From: Callaeas wilsoni
Taxonomy: Eukaryota > Chordata > Aves > Passeriformes > Callaeidae
Assembly (NCBI GenBank): GCA_013398955.1
Contig: VWPU01018750.1
Span: forward strand, 1-64,000
Direction of reading: 5' to 3'
DNA length: 64,000 nt
Shown here: in pieces, positions 34,647 to 46,180 of the stretch
Layout of the letters: every line of letters begins with the position of its first letter
How positions within the stretch are numbered: the first letter of the stretch is position 1
Program-made: the position numbers and the translations under genes
Notes under the pieces: generated by a model
Seen by the model: the letters and a program-made list of their open reading frames with translations, nothing else
Told to the model about the DNA's origin: nothing
Databases searched by the model: none

Positions 34647-37600
34647 TGTTTTTCTTTGCAAAATAAATGGGTATTCCAAATTGTTCTACAAGAAATTCCT
34701 TCCTAGATTGTCAATGGAATCAAATGGAGCTCCTTGCCTCAGAGAGCAAAAGAAATGTCTTCTGGACTGACTGCCAGTATGGGAACTTTTTTTTTCAACT
34801 ATTAAGTAGAACAATGAGTACAATGCTGCTTTTATTTCTAAGAGCTTGAAATATCAATAAAACTGGAAGGTTATGAGGAAAGGAGTAAAAATTAGCTTCC
34901 TACAGTTCCTGCTGTCTAGGAAGCACAAGGTAAAGGATTCCAATTCTTATCATAATATGTCCTAGGCTGGTACTTCAGTTTCTTGGGAAGTGCGGCTGTC
35001 CTCAAGTAATTTTTTTTGAAGTTGCTGAATTTTGGCAGACAAAGTAAGCCAGAATATAAAGAAAATGGAAACAAGACAAACACCAATAAAATGAAAGAAT
35101 TATGTATGAATCTTTTGTCACAAGGATGATTTTCTAATCACAAAGAGATCCCTATTATCTGGGATTTTGTCTGTCCTTCTTTCTAGACTCAAAACAGATT
35201 ATAGAGTAAAGATCATTGTTAGGCAAATAAATGCAGCCAGCAACTTGCGACCAATTAGCTCCTAGCTTTGTTCTCCTTAGTTGGAGACAAGCATATTTTT
35301 GCTTCTCCTTAGCCCCTTTTCCCTTCAAATAAGTAAGCAAGTGGACTTGTTTGGCATTTGGTCCTTTTCTGGAAGACAAGGCTGACTAACAGTGCAATTG
35401 AAATCATTGTTTTAATAAGAGTTTTTGAAGAGTGACTAGCTGGAAAGTTTTTTGCATCTTTTAGAAGACAGCTTCAAGAGAAATCAATGTATTCTGGAGG
35501 AAAATCAGATAACGTATCTATATATTTCCTAAGCCAAGGCACTTTAATAATTGTAGCAAGATTTGTAGGAAGTGGTAGCATTTTTAGTTTGATTTTGCAT
35601 TATATATACTTTTTATTGATTTCTCTTCATGCTACTCAAGACTTATAGAGAGCAAAATATTTTCCTTTGGGCACATCAGTAATTTTATAAAGATATTTCT
35701 TCTTTGTTTCTGACTTTGAAAATGCAAAATATTTTATCACAAGAGTAGAGGAAAGCAGAGTATTTCTATGAGCTCCTTGATATTTAAGAAAAGCATATGG
35801 GACAATGTGTCTTGCTTCCTCATACATGGTAATTATATCTTAGTGATAGCAAAATATTTCCTTCATCCTTCATTTCCCTTTTGCACATCCCAATGTCCCA
35901 TAAAACTCTATAAATATATCACAGATTGTAATTACCTCTGAAACATGCACTAGGTGACTTCTAACTTCTGGTGTGATGTTCTAGAGGTTTACTTTTAACT
36001 CATTGTGACATAGCCACATTTATAAGTCATTAGTGTTCAGAAAGCTCAATTCATAAAAATTAAAATAATAATGCCATTAAAGTTTTCAAACACTTTATTT
36101 TCTTCCTGGCACCACTAAGCATCAATTCCCTTTGGGAATGAACTTCTTTCCTTCTTCTTTTGGTAATGTGAGAAATATCCTCTGAAAAGCAGGAGGTGTT
36201 CCACTGCTGATTCTGTATTAATACCTTGTTAGCTCATTCTGGGGAAAGCTAAGTACTTTTTTTACTTTACTTTTATTTTCAAAATAGGCCTCAGTCATAG
36301 ATTTTAAAATTCTGAGAAGATTGCCTTCTCTAAATAAGGTGGATAGTAGCTGAGAGGGGAATGCAAAGAGATTGAAAGTGGAGACTTCCAACTACAGATT
36401 TTGCTCCTCACAAACAGATGAATGTAAAGGAGAGAAGGATGCTGAATAGTCCAAGAGCCAGGAGACAACTTGGAGAAAGGCAAGTGTTAAGGTATTGTGT
36501 TCCTCAGCAATTCAGAAAGCTGCAGGTTTTGATTGCAGCTCAAACTACAAAAGTCGTTTTCCAGGTCCCAAAATGGAAGTATATGATTTCATAACATACT
36601 CCAGAGGAGACAGGAAGGGGAAAATAGGCTGAATATAAAGATGACAAATCTGTTCTCATTCCTCATTTGTGAAAACTTCTAGGGAGTAGAGAAGGAGTGT
36701 GGTTCTAGGCTCAGGTCTTTCTACAGCCTCACTGTGGGGAGATCAAGAAGCAAGAATATAAACAATTCTCATTCTTCTGGGCCATACAAGAGAAGTATAA
36801 GATCATACCGGGCCTCTTTACCCAAATGTGTAAAGGAAATAAAAATTGGAAGCAGAATTTGCAAAGCGGTGGTTCTATATCTTATTAAAAGAGATGAGCC
36901 TTTGAAATATGTACAAGAGAATATGTGCAAAAAAAAAAAAAGGGAATGGAGTAGTTTACAGGTTTTTTTATGAAAAGGAAGTAACAGTTGAGTCTGTGAA
37001 GGTTTTAGATGTTGGGAATTGAGAGGACAGTGAGCCCAACACTCATAACTATGTATTTAGTAATGCAGAGGATATCCCATCTCTAAAGAAAACTATCATT
37101 ATGTAAAAGTGTTTATAGGCACATTTAAATCTGGGGCAATTTTCAGAAAATATTTTATCATGAACCAACAAGGTGTACAAGATGCACGAATGGGAGAGCT
37201 TTATCCTTGCCTCAAAGATCTCGTTTGTGGATTTTGTGTTCAAAGAAAGGGAAATACTTGACACTTTATGAACTAAAGTCCTTTCTGCTTTAGTATCCTA
37301 CTCATCCTTAAGGGGCAGAAGAATAGAATATTCTGAAATTAGTAGTACACAATCAGTTTTTTATACTATGTGAAGCATGGACAGAGAACACTGCAGTGTC
37401 TCCTAAAAATGTATTGGAAGTGTCCGTGCTTTTCATTATTTAAAAACATTTTGCATCTATTTTTTTGCCCAAGTATCCTTGTTAGATTCCAAATGGTACT
37501 TTTATAAAACATCTCTTAATGGTTCTTTTCGTCCTGTGGGCTCATCCTAAAATCTTTCTATCTCAAAAGCCCTTTTATTTTTGTTTGCTTGCTTGTTTAT

Positions 37601-38421
37601 TTGGGGTTTTTTACCTGCTTGTATATAAACAACTAGATATTAAAAAAAAGTTTGCAGTAGGTAAAAGCATTTCAATAATGAAAGAAATAAATCTAGTGAG
37701 AAAATATGCCAATAAGATGATGAACAAAGAAATTTCTTTGTAATTTGTACACTGTTTCTTTTGGAAATTTATAATACAGTTAGCTCAATAAGACACAAAA
37801 ATCTTGTATAATGTGTTGATTCCTGTTCAAAAATAGACGAAAAGGGGGAAATATTTACCTTTGGGGTTTTTTACATGCTGAACAGTTCTGAACTGATGGT
37901 ACAAACAGACTGACAGCTCATTCCAAGTGACCGATCGTGGTACTCTCTTGTGTTGAAATCATGTGTTCTGAAAAAAGTCCTGGAAGCCTTAGTATCTCTC
38001 AGTACCCCTTCAGTGTCCTCTAAACAGCTTCTCTTTTCCTCCTTTCCCTGTCAAGAGCAATGGCTTCATTTCTACCTCTGTCCAGAAATATTAAAAAAAA
38101 GAGGTGGGGTGGGAAACAGAAAGAAAAAGAAACCACCACAATATTCTATTTTACCCAAAGACGTCATATAATAATCAGTATTTTAGACACCAGACTAGAA
38201 TGTACAGAGAGATTTTTGGATCCATAGCACTTTCCCACCTTTTCAGAAAAAAAATTGAAGACAAATTTTCCTGACACCTTTTCAGTTACTGAAATTCCAG
38301 GGATTCTTTTCAAATTGCATTGTTGCTGTTTAGCAGAAAATGTAAATACTTAAAATGACTGCATCTGGGAATCAGGATGTTATCAAGTCAATAATTTTCC
38401 ATGGTTTATATTTCCTGGCAG

Positions 38422-38553
38422 ATACTGCAGTCCAATCTGAGACAGCATAGACTTCATGAGATTGTCCTTGAATATGTAAGCAATCAGGTAATGCACGCAG
38501 TTTATCTAAAGCTGGTCAAACAACAGGGTATTAAAGAGGAGTGTATGTTATAG
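38422..38553 (+). other. Candidate terminal or internal exon, plus strand
   Basis: A strong acceptor (TTATATTTCCTGGCAG) precedes an open frame starting in phase 0. It can end either at the donor AATCAG|GTAATG, giving a 66-nt exon (38422-38487) of 22 codons, or run on for 21 more codons to a TAG at 38551-38553. The two other frames close within 35 bases. The peptide looks helical, with ILQSNLRQHR, LHEIVLEYVSNQ and, past the donor, LKLVKQQGIKEE. No family is recognised and no partner exon of matching phase was found. A pseudo-exon remains quite possible. Confidence 0.2.
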
Positions 38554-38559
38554 TTTAAT

Positions 38560-39120
38560 ATAATGGCACGCCTCAATAGTTGTTGGACGGGAAGTGAAAG
38601 AAGCAGTGCTGTTAAAGCCCAAAGCATCCCGTTATTGGACAATAATATGTAAGTGGAATGCATTATTATGATTATAAATAGGTCATTTCTAAAGGAAACA
38701 CACTCGATGCAGACAGGAATAACAAATCATGTGTAAAAAGAAATGACCTTTAACGGAACAAAGAACAGTAAATAGAAGAGACTGCGTGAGACTTCTCTGT
38801 GCTGAGAGAAGGAACAGCCCTTGTTTGTCAGGGTGGTGCTGGGGAAGTTACATGTCTCCTGCCTGTTAGTTTGTCTGCATCCACTTGGCTGCAATTTGCA
38901 GTGCATGCAGACTGTCCATGGAATGTGAAGGTTAGGAAGGGCATATGAAAGGACTGAATATTCAATTATTGCCTCTAGCTGTTTATCACTGCTGAGTCTA
39001 AAAAGAGAATAGACTGGATTTAAAGCAATATAAGAGAATCCAAGGCACCCTCAAACCCATTAGCAGAGATAATAAAGATGATTCATAAATGGAGCTGTGC
39101 ACATCATCCTTCAGAGAGAG
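38560..39120. promoter_or_regulatory. Possible conserved non-coding element
   Basis: Even-textured sequence directly after the plus-strand candidate exon, with CCCGTTATTGGACAATAAT, GGAATAACAAATCATG and AAATGACCTTTAACGG-like segments. On the minus strand it holds an open frame of 89 codons (38727-38997) downstream of an acceptor CTCTTTTTAG. Either a long conserved untranslated or regulatory element or chance would explain this; coding use is not supported by a donor. Confidence 0.2.
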
Positions 39121-39291
39121 GTTTAAGCAGTTGTTTTGGGGATACTCAGCCTCAGGAAGTAAAAGAAAGATGATTTTACTCCACCAAAATAACTGGAATT
39201 ATAAACCGGTAGTGTATGTTAGGATATAAACTGAAAGTTAATTATTTTATTTTTCCCTGACATTCTCAATCCAAAGTCATATTCTCACTTA

Positions 39292-39334
39292 GTGATACGT
39301 GGACGATATGGTAGCTACCATATCGTAATATCAC
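39292..39334. repeat. Nested inverted repeat with a 24-bp perfect palindrome
   Basis: At 39303-39326 the 12-base half ACGATATGGTAG is followed directly by its reverse complement, giving a 24-bp palindrome with no spacer. It is framed by a second pair of arms, GTGATA (39292-39297) and TATCAC (39329-39334), separated from the core by five and two unpaired bases. The total is 18 paired positions per side. It lies in single-copy DNA and includes two CpG sites. A loopless hairpin of this type cannot be a microRNA precursor, but can form a cruciform or bind a symmetric protein dimer. Confidence 0.95.
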
Positions 39335-40139
39335 CAAGAATGAAGACCTAAAGACCTTCTCCAATCAACAGAAAATTGCAGCATTCTGTATAGAAATCTT
39401 TTAAACAAGCAGAAAGCCATAAAACCCCAGGAAGGATTTGGTAGGAAATGTAGGATGAGAATGCAGAATAAGAGTGAATTTATGAAGATTTATCATTTGC
39501 TTTCAAATTAGTCTTTCATTTAACATTCAGTGAGTCAGTGTATGAATGCTGCCTGAAACACTGAATTTAAACAAGAATTTGGTCTTAATGCAGAAATTAG
39601 TACCGTAACCAGCCACAAAATGAATGTTGACTGATCGCTCCATCACGGAATTCATCTTCCAAAAGGGCTTATCTGCATATGTTTTATCTCAAAAGTTGCA
39701 CAAAAGACATCCTTCTCAAAATAGGGCCAGTCTGAAATCAGCACATCAGAAATTCAGTGACATGTAGCCACTCTGAATTCTAGGCTTGGAACTGCAATTG
39801 CAGTGCCAATAAAGAGACCAGAAAGCTTTTGGCAAGAGCTTTCCAGTTTTGGCTCATATGCAAAACCTGTAAAACATTCTTTGAGTTGAAATGTTTAGAG
39901 AAAATGTCACATTTTTCTACAGTTTTTTTATATTCCTTTTGTATGAATGTAATGTGTTTATTCACCTATATATATTCTCATCTGAAGTGATCCAAAGGGT
40001 TCAGCTTTCATTTTTTTCCTAATACTCCTGCCCACAGAAAATACCCTGTTGTAACTATGGTATTAATTCAATACATTCCTTTTTTATTTTCAATTTCAAA
40101 TCATTATTTTAAAAAAATCATTAAAGAATATTGAACTCA

Positions 40140-40400
40140 TGAAAGCCTGGGTTTATTGCCCTGGAAGCTGATATTCTGTAGAAGGAAAGCAGCCTTTGAG
40201 TCAGTAATGGCAGACTAAGGATTCATCACAGCTGTGAACATCCTTTAGCCACATTGTGAACATTTCTGGTTTATAACCACCTTAATCTGTCAGGTTGTGA
40301 CCAAGAAAAAGGATGCCAATATTATTAATTGTTTCTGAACCGATAACATTATTGCAGTTGAAGAAGCCTGTTTATATGAGACACTAAGTAGTGCGTGAAA
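40140..40400. promoter_or_regulatory. Possible conserved non-coding element
   Basis: Balanced, repeat-free stretch with motif-like words GGTTTATTGCCC, TGAGTCAGTAATGG (an AP-1-type TGAGTCA), AACCACCTTAATCTG, and AATATTATTAATTG (homeodomain-type cores). No coding frame. Judged from texture only. Confidence 0.2.
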
Positions 40401-41799
40401 CAGGGTATGAGTTATCTTCAGCCTTGGAACTTCCACTTCAGTTTTGATTATCTGCATAAATGCAGTCCACAGTTTAATGCTCTGGTAGTTTTATTTTTCT
40501 TTCTGTTTCTGTTATATAGCTTTTCTATATTCTTGTTTCTCAGACTGAAAGCAACCGCAGTTGTAAGTTTCCTTGTGTAGGAAACTCTTGATTCTGTCTG
40601 TGGAAATGAATTACAAAGGGTTCTTAATACTATAAAGACAGAATGAAGAGACATATGTACAAGGAGTATACTGCTAAATATTCAAGCTCTCATATCCATT
40701 CATAACAACTAATGCCACAGAAAAAGACGTTGCGGTTTCAGACCTAGAGTTTCCTGTAGCATTGATGTAGCAAAGATGTTGACAGATGGATTTGTAAGCC
40801 TGCAACACATGAAAGCAGTGAATAAAATATCAAACGTGTAGAGGAAGTAGAATGTGAATCCATTGCCTCTATTCTAATACACAAGAGAACATTCAGTAAG
40901 GTTAAAATTAAAGTTACAATATTTTTTTCACCATATGAATACTGTGAAACCCATTGCCACTAGATGTTACAAAGATCAAGAATTCAGCAAAATTAAGAAA
41001 AGAATCAAACTTTGTAAGTAGAGCAGTCCAGTCTGGTGTCAGCCTAATTAGCTATAAGCATGTGATATAATGAGTGTTAAACTTTACACTTTGAGATAAA
41101 AGCAGTCTTGATTCTGTTATTAATTAGGAAGAGATTTAGGGTATGAGGCAGATAGGTTTTATGAGCCTGCTACAGGATTTTTAAAATTCCCTCTGGAGTA
41201 CTAAGTGTTTTCAAATCATATACTATAACAGGTGGACCTCATTCTGACCCAGGACGGCAACTCACATATTTTTTCCTACCTAACTAAACTTTTTGTCTAA
41301 AAAAAGAAGGCCATGATATTACTGTATTTGGCCTTTAAGTTTAAATGAAATTAAGGAATTCTTATTAAGAATGGAGAAGCAGCAGAAAATAAAATGATCT
41401 GATTTTTAAGAAGTTCCAATTTACAATCTCAAAGTAAAATAAATATTTATCTGCAGATGTATTCATAAATTTCTCAATGTTTTCAAGCAAAAATCCTATT
41501 TATTCATGAAAAAATTAAACCACCCCAAATGCGCAATTGCTGACTTTTGTATTATTCCTTTGATTTTAACTCTATGAATCTTGTAAGCAGGTCGTTAAGA
41601 TAATGACACTAATCATACTCATCTGAATATGTGTTGTCCTCTTTGATGTGCTTAGCAATATGCTGCTCTGTATGAAACTAAATAGTAGCACTAACACCCA
41701 CAATAAGAAGAAAAAAGTGAGTGTATGAGAAATATTTCCTTAATAGCTATAACTGTTTGTGAAGGCTAAAATTTCCCCAGTAAGTTATAAAAAGGTCAC

Positions 41800-42190
41800 A
41801 GCTCCTCTCATTTATTTAATACCATGAATACAGCCTTTTATTCAGGAGTTTGCCTGCAGTCAAAGCTAATTATTGCCACCATATTACATAATATTTCATA
41901 CATGGTATGTAGATGAGTAAATGCGTTGTAAACAACCATCAAGCTCCAGGATGATCATAGCATGAGTGAGGAAATGAGCAGCTACCTTTCAAATCTCATT
42001 TCTAGAAGATGCTGCAAATTAAGATCAGGAGAAATAATGCTTCTGAATCTTTGAACTCGGCTATTAGACTTTTATCGTCTTTACTAATTGCAAAAGTAAA
42101 CCTGACTCATCATTCCTATTACAGACGTATCATTACATGATTGAAGGTTAATGACTTCACAGGCATATTTCAGGGTCTCAGGACTCATCC
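41800..42190. promoter_or_regulatory. Possible conserved non-coding element
   Basis: Contains AAAGCTAATTATTGCC, ATTTATTTAATACC, GTAAACAACC (a forkhead-type core GTAAACA), CATAGCATGAGTG and a CTAATTGCAAAAG homeodomain-type segment, in sequence of high complexity without open frames. The clustering of such cores fits an enhancer; conservation is not testable here. Confidence 0.22.
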
Positions 42191-43498
42191 AAGGTCTCCT
42201 TAATGACAGGATTCAGAATCTCTGTCCATGGGCCCACCGGATAGCACTTCCAAGGGAGAGCAGAGCCCTCTGACAACCAACGGACAAGTATTCATTTATT
42301 TTGATCTGTAGCCATTATTTTTATAACTGCAAGATAGTGCTTTAGAAAGATTTTTTCAGTTATAACATAGAAAATTTATTCTTCAAAAAACCTCAGAACC
42401 ATGGCTCTATTTAGCAATTCACATAAATAGTTGTTTACCTTCAAGCACCTAAGCAGTTATTTCTTACTGATTTCTGTAGTATTTCTCACATGCTTCAGGT
42501 TAAGCTCCAGCTTAAGTGCTTTTACAGATAAGAAAAAAGTTGCTCAGTGTCTTGCATGACTGAAGAGTAAATTTTAGGCAAGGAAAGAGTTTGGTAATCT
42601 TTTCTCTCTAGACTTTAAAATATGTTTTTCTAGGGAAAAATTGTGGTTTCTTGTAAAATTTCAAAGTATGCAGTTTTATTTCCTTTTTTTTTTGTGGAAA
42701 TGTTCTGGCTCTATTTTTTTTATCATATTCTTTCACTAATATTTTATTAGAAATTACTTTGTGTGCTGCTGAAACCTTTTTATCACGTGGTCCCTCTGCA
42801 TGCCCTCATAGCTCAAAAAGACACTTTCAGTTTTTGCTTTAAGCTAGAATTCAAGAAATATGAGCATTTCGTTGCCCTGAATTGCATCCCTCATCCTTAA
42901 TAAATAGTATAGTGTAACTTCAAAAGTAAATCCGATAATTATTTTACCATGTAAAATTTGGTATTTTGCAAAAGTTTACATTTGTGCTGGCCTTTCATTA
43001 TTTTTTCCCCCAAATGACAGTAAAATAATGCAAAATCTTGAGTTTTCATATAAATTGGATTAACTATTTTTCCATAATCTTGTTTTAGGAACAGAGGTTG
43101 CAGTTAAGAGAATTAATGATTGTTCTATCAAGCTGTCATGCTCATACAGGCTACTGGCATCCTTAGGTAACTTCTAAATGGAGAAGGATAATTCAGGACA
43201 GTTTTCTTCAGAACTGGAGTACAGTGACTTTAGTAGTTGCCACAACTGTGGTTTGAAGGAATCTGAAAGAATATCTGAAATGTTCTCCCTGGCAGTTAAA
43301 CTGGCCCTTGAGGCTTATGACTGGAGAACTGTTCTCAACTTTTAGTGTGAACCCCATGATTATCCAAAGTAGCCAAAGAAGTAGAGGATCTCCAAAGTGG
43401 TATTCTATGCAGAAAACAATGGATGGTCCAAATAATTGAACTATTCTCTACTTCCATAATTGTGCTAGTCTCTGAAATACACCACCCAAAATCATATT

Positions 43499-43649
43499 GC
43501 CCCATCCCTGGAAACATTCAAGGTCAGGTTGGATGGGCTTCTGAGCAACCTGACTTAGTTAAAGATGTCGCTGCTCATTGCATGGAGGTCGGACTGAATG
43601 GACTTTAAAGATTCCTTCTGAACCAAACTGTTCTATGAGTCTGTGATGA
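43499..43649 (+). mobile_element. CR1 LINE 3' end, forward orientation
   Basis: Starts within the CR1 3' region at CCCATCCCTGGAAACATTC, continues GTTGGATGGGCTTCTGAGC, and ends in TTCTATGAGTCTGTGATGA, a decayed version of the terminal octamer tail. About 150 bp are left. It has several differences from the typical pattern in the middle part, so it is an older copy. An open frame of 61 codons covering it (43423-43608) has no meaning. Confidence 0.88.
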
Positions 43650-45899
43650 CTGATGGCATACTGAGAGACAGATTGGTCAATGCATCTTATCCCTTTATTC
43701 TGCCTGATGCCTTTTTTGCCTCAGCGTTGTAGGGAAATGCCTTCTGGCTGTGCTGCATTCCTTTATTGTAGGCCTGTGAAAGTCCAAAACCACCCTAGGA
43801 AAATTTTAGGAAACTTGTATGTGATGGTTGCTTGTATTTTTTCCTTTCATTCTTTATAGCTTCTGCAAAGTTAGAAATTTTGAGGAGGAAAATTAAAACA
43901 AATATGGAATACATTTTTGCTTGGAAGGATGTATAACATTAGCATTATGTTCAGTCCTTTGAAATGTTTTCTAAAAATAATGGATATTTCGATCAATGTT
44001 ATTTTATTTCAGAACCACAAAACCAGATTATTATGAGTCTTTTATACAAATCTCTTTACTGCTGCTCTTTATTAGAGTGCTGTTATAAGTGTGTTTCTGT
44101 GAGTGTCAAGCTTTTCCTCTAAAATAGTACTGTCTTCTACATTTTAATATTAGTTCCATGCTTGTGCATTGATAATAACTTTTCCGACTGATTATATGGC
44201 AATAATATCCATAGTTTTTAATTTTTAGCTAGATTTAATGATGGGTCAGAAATATTTCAGTCAAGATCTTCGGTGGAAGCTAAATGATTCATTATATATT
44301 TGTCATTCTAAAGTTTAGTTTTGATAATCAATTAATGTACATATTTTAATGCACACCAAAATTGGGTGCTTTTTTGTGAAACCCCTCCTCCTAATTTCAC
44401 AGGATTTTATATCCCATATCAGTGGATCTTACGTTAATGCTAGTTTAACTGTAAGCTGCAATCAATGCATTATTGCTAATACAAATTATTTGCTATATGG
44501 GGGTTTTTACAGTTTTATGTGAGTCTTTGTCGTTATATTAAATATGTAACAAGTTTTGAACAAAAGGAGTACACAACAAAAAGATTATATTAATGTGTAG
44601 GCAAGGCTGAGCATTTTGAGGGTTTTTTTTGAGACTGAGAAAAAAAATCAGTTTGAGATTACACCACTTGAGAATAAAAAAATCAGTATTTTAAAGAGGA
44701 AAATATTTACTATCTTTATCTCTAAATCTGGCATTATGTATTTAATAAATTGAAGAACATGGTTCTTCTTAGAAGAAAATCAGATTTTGTGAGTTTATGA
44801 ACAAGTAATGTAGAGTACAAGAGAGGACTTCCAGTAGCTCCTGCTGGAGCCACAGGTACAGATTTTATCCATCCAATCTGATGGTGGAATGTCTGTTCCA
44901 CATTTCCCCTTTCCATTTCCTCCTATCTCTGCCCCAGTCACTACTACAGATGTGGAGACAATGTTCTAAATGTTGCCCATTATATGGAGCAAACTATTTA
45001 CTGTGCCCTGTGGTAGTGTTGTGAGAGTAAATGGTAACAGAAATATATTTCACTAAGACAAAAAAGTTTCTAAGTCAGACTATTTAAATTAAGATGACCA
45101 ATGCTAAAAGGTTTGAATATGTTTTTATGCTTGTGACATTTTATTGGTACACAACATCACTAGAATGGAATAACAACCAAGAGCACACCTGAAAATCATA
45201 GCAATACTGAGAGTATTGACTTAAGCATGGAAATTGTATGGAAATGTGATTTTGCATGTTTTTTGTCAATATAAGTACGCTTTGTACTTTTTTCACTCAC
45301 TGTATTTAAAATTGTTATCAAGTTAATAAAAAATTTCCTATTACCAAGAGGTTCACAGCTTAACTGCATGGATGAGAACAGATCTGAATTGGCGACCATT
45401 GGCAACAATCCGATGTCCAAGCGTGCTAGAAAATGCCCACTCTGCCAAGTCTTTGAAAGGTTATGTGCTGTGTAACTATGTGCTGTGTCCATGCATGTGT
45501 TCCTCATACCTGTGTGTCTGAAGTTCAAATAGAAAAATACCTACAGAAATATAAAGTTATTGCACTTTGCCCACATCGATGTGAACTTGATAAAGGCTGG
45601 TGTTCCTGTGCTATTTGTGTTTTTAAAAGCCTACGTACATAAATATATAGTGGATTAATAAAATAATATTTAGGATTTGAGCCTTAAAAATGATTTCATT
45701 GTATCCTGTAGATACAAAAAATAAAAACAACCAATGTCTACAATGCAGCTATGAAGGTGGAATCAATGCTTCACTGTTATTTGCCTGTATTTGGCTTTGA
45801 GCATCACAATGCACGTGTAATTGGGTCTGTACTTGTATTCTTCAAGGATTCTGTGCTATTTCTACTTGAACCCATTTTTGATATGGTTCAGCTCAGCAG

Positions 45900-46180
45900 T
45901 GCCAGCTACCTCTTGTTATGCAGTTGAAAAACTGTGGCCATTAAAAATAGGATACGGTGTGATTTTGTTTTGCAGCACTGCATGGAAAATCAGTTGCTGT
46001 TCACAACAGCTCTGTGGTTGGTTGATTTAAAGCAGGAGGGCGACTTCAAATTGACAAGCAGACAGTTCATGAAAAAGGATATTGTATCTTTAAGGCTTTC
46101 TGACTGATTGTGTTTAACTGCGCTACTCAGCAGGCAGTAATTAGGCAGTAGCTTTGCTGAGAAACTTAAAGCAGAGGCTG
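45900..46180. promoter_or_regulatory. Possible conserved non-coding element
   Basis: High-complexity stretch with CCATTAAAAATAGG (an MEF2-type TTAAAAATAG core), GTTGATTTAAAGCAGG, TTAAACTGCG-like and GGCAGTAATTAGGCAG (homeodomain core TAATTA). No open frame. Assigned from texture only. Confidence 0.2.

Larger units (their letters stand above)
34647..43498. other. Unique non-coding DNA with several regulatory-looking stretches
   Basis: No named gene. Notable items listed separately are the candidate plus-strand exon at 38422-38553, the palindrome at 39292-39334 and regulatory-looking stretches at 38560-39120, 40140-40400 and 41800-42190. A minus-strand open frame at 35155-35379 follows a good acceptor (CTTGTCTTCCAG) and runs 71 codons to a stop, with Lys-rich composition. 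An A12 run lies at 36930. The open frames are otherwise short. Confidence 0.5.

Noticed and set aside
39303..39326. microRNA precursor at the palindrome
   Set aside because: The hairpin has no loop bases and the arms are far too short for Drosha/Dicer processing.
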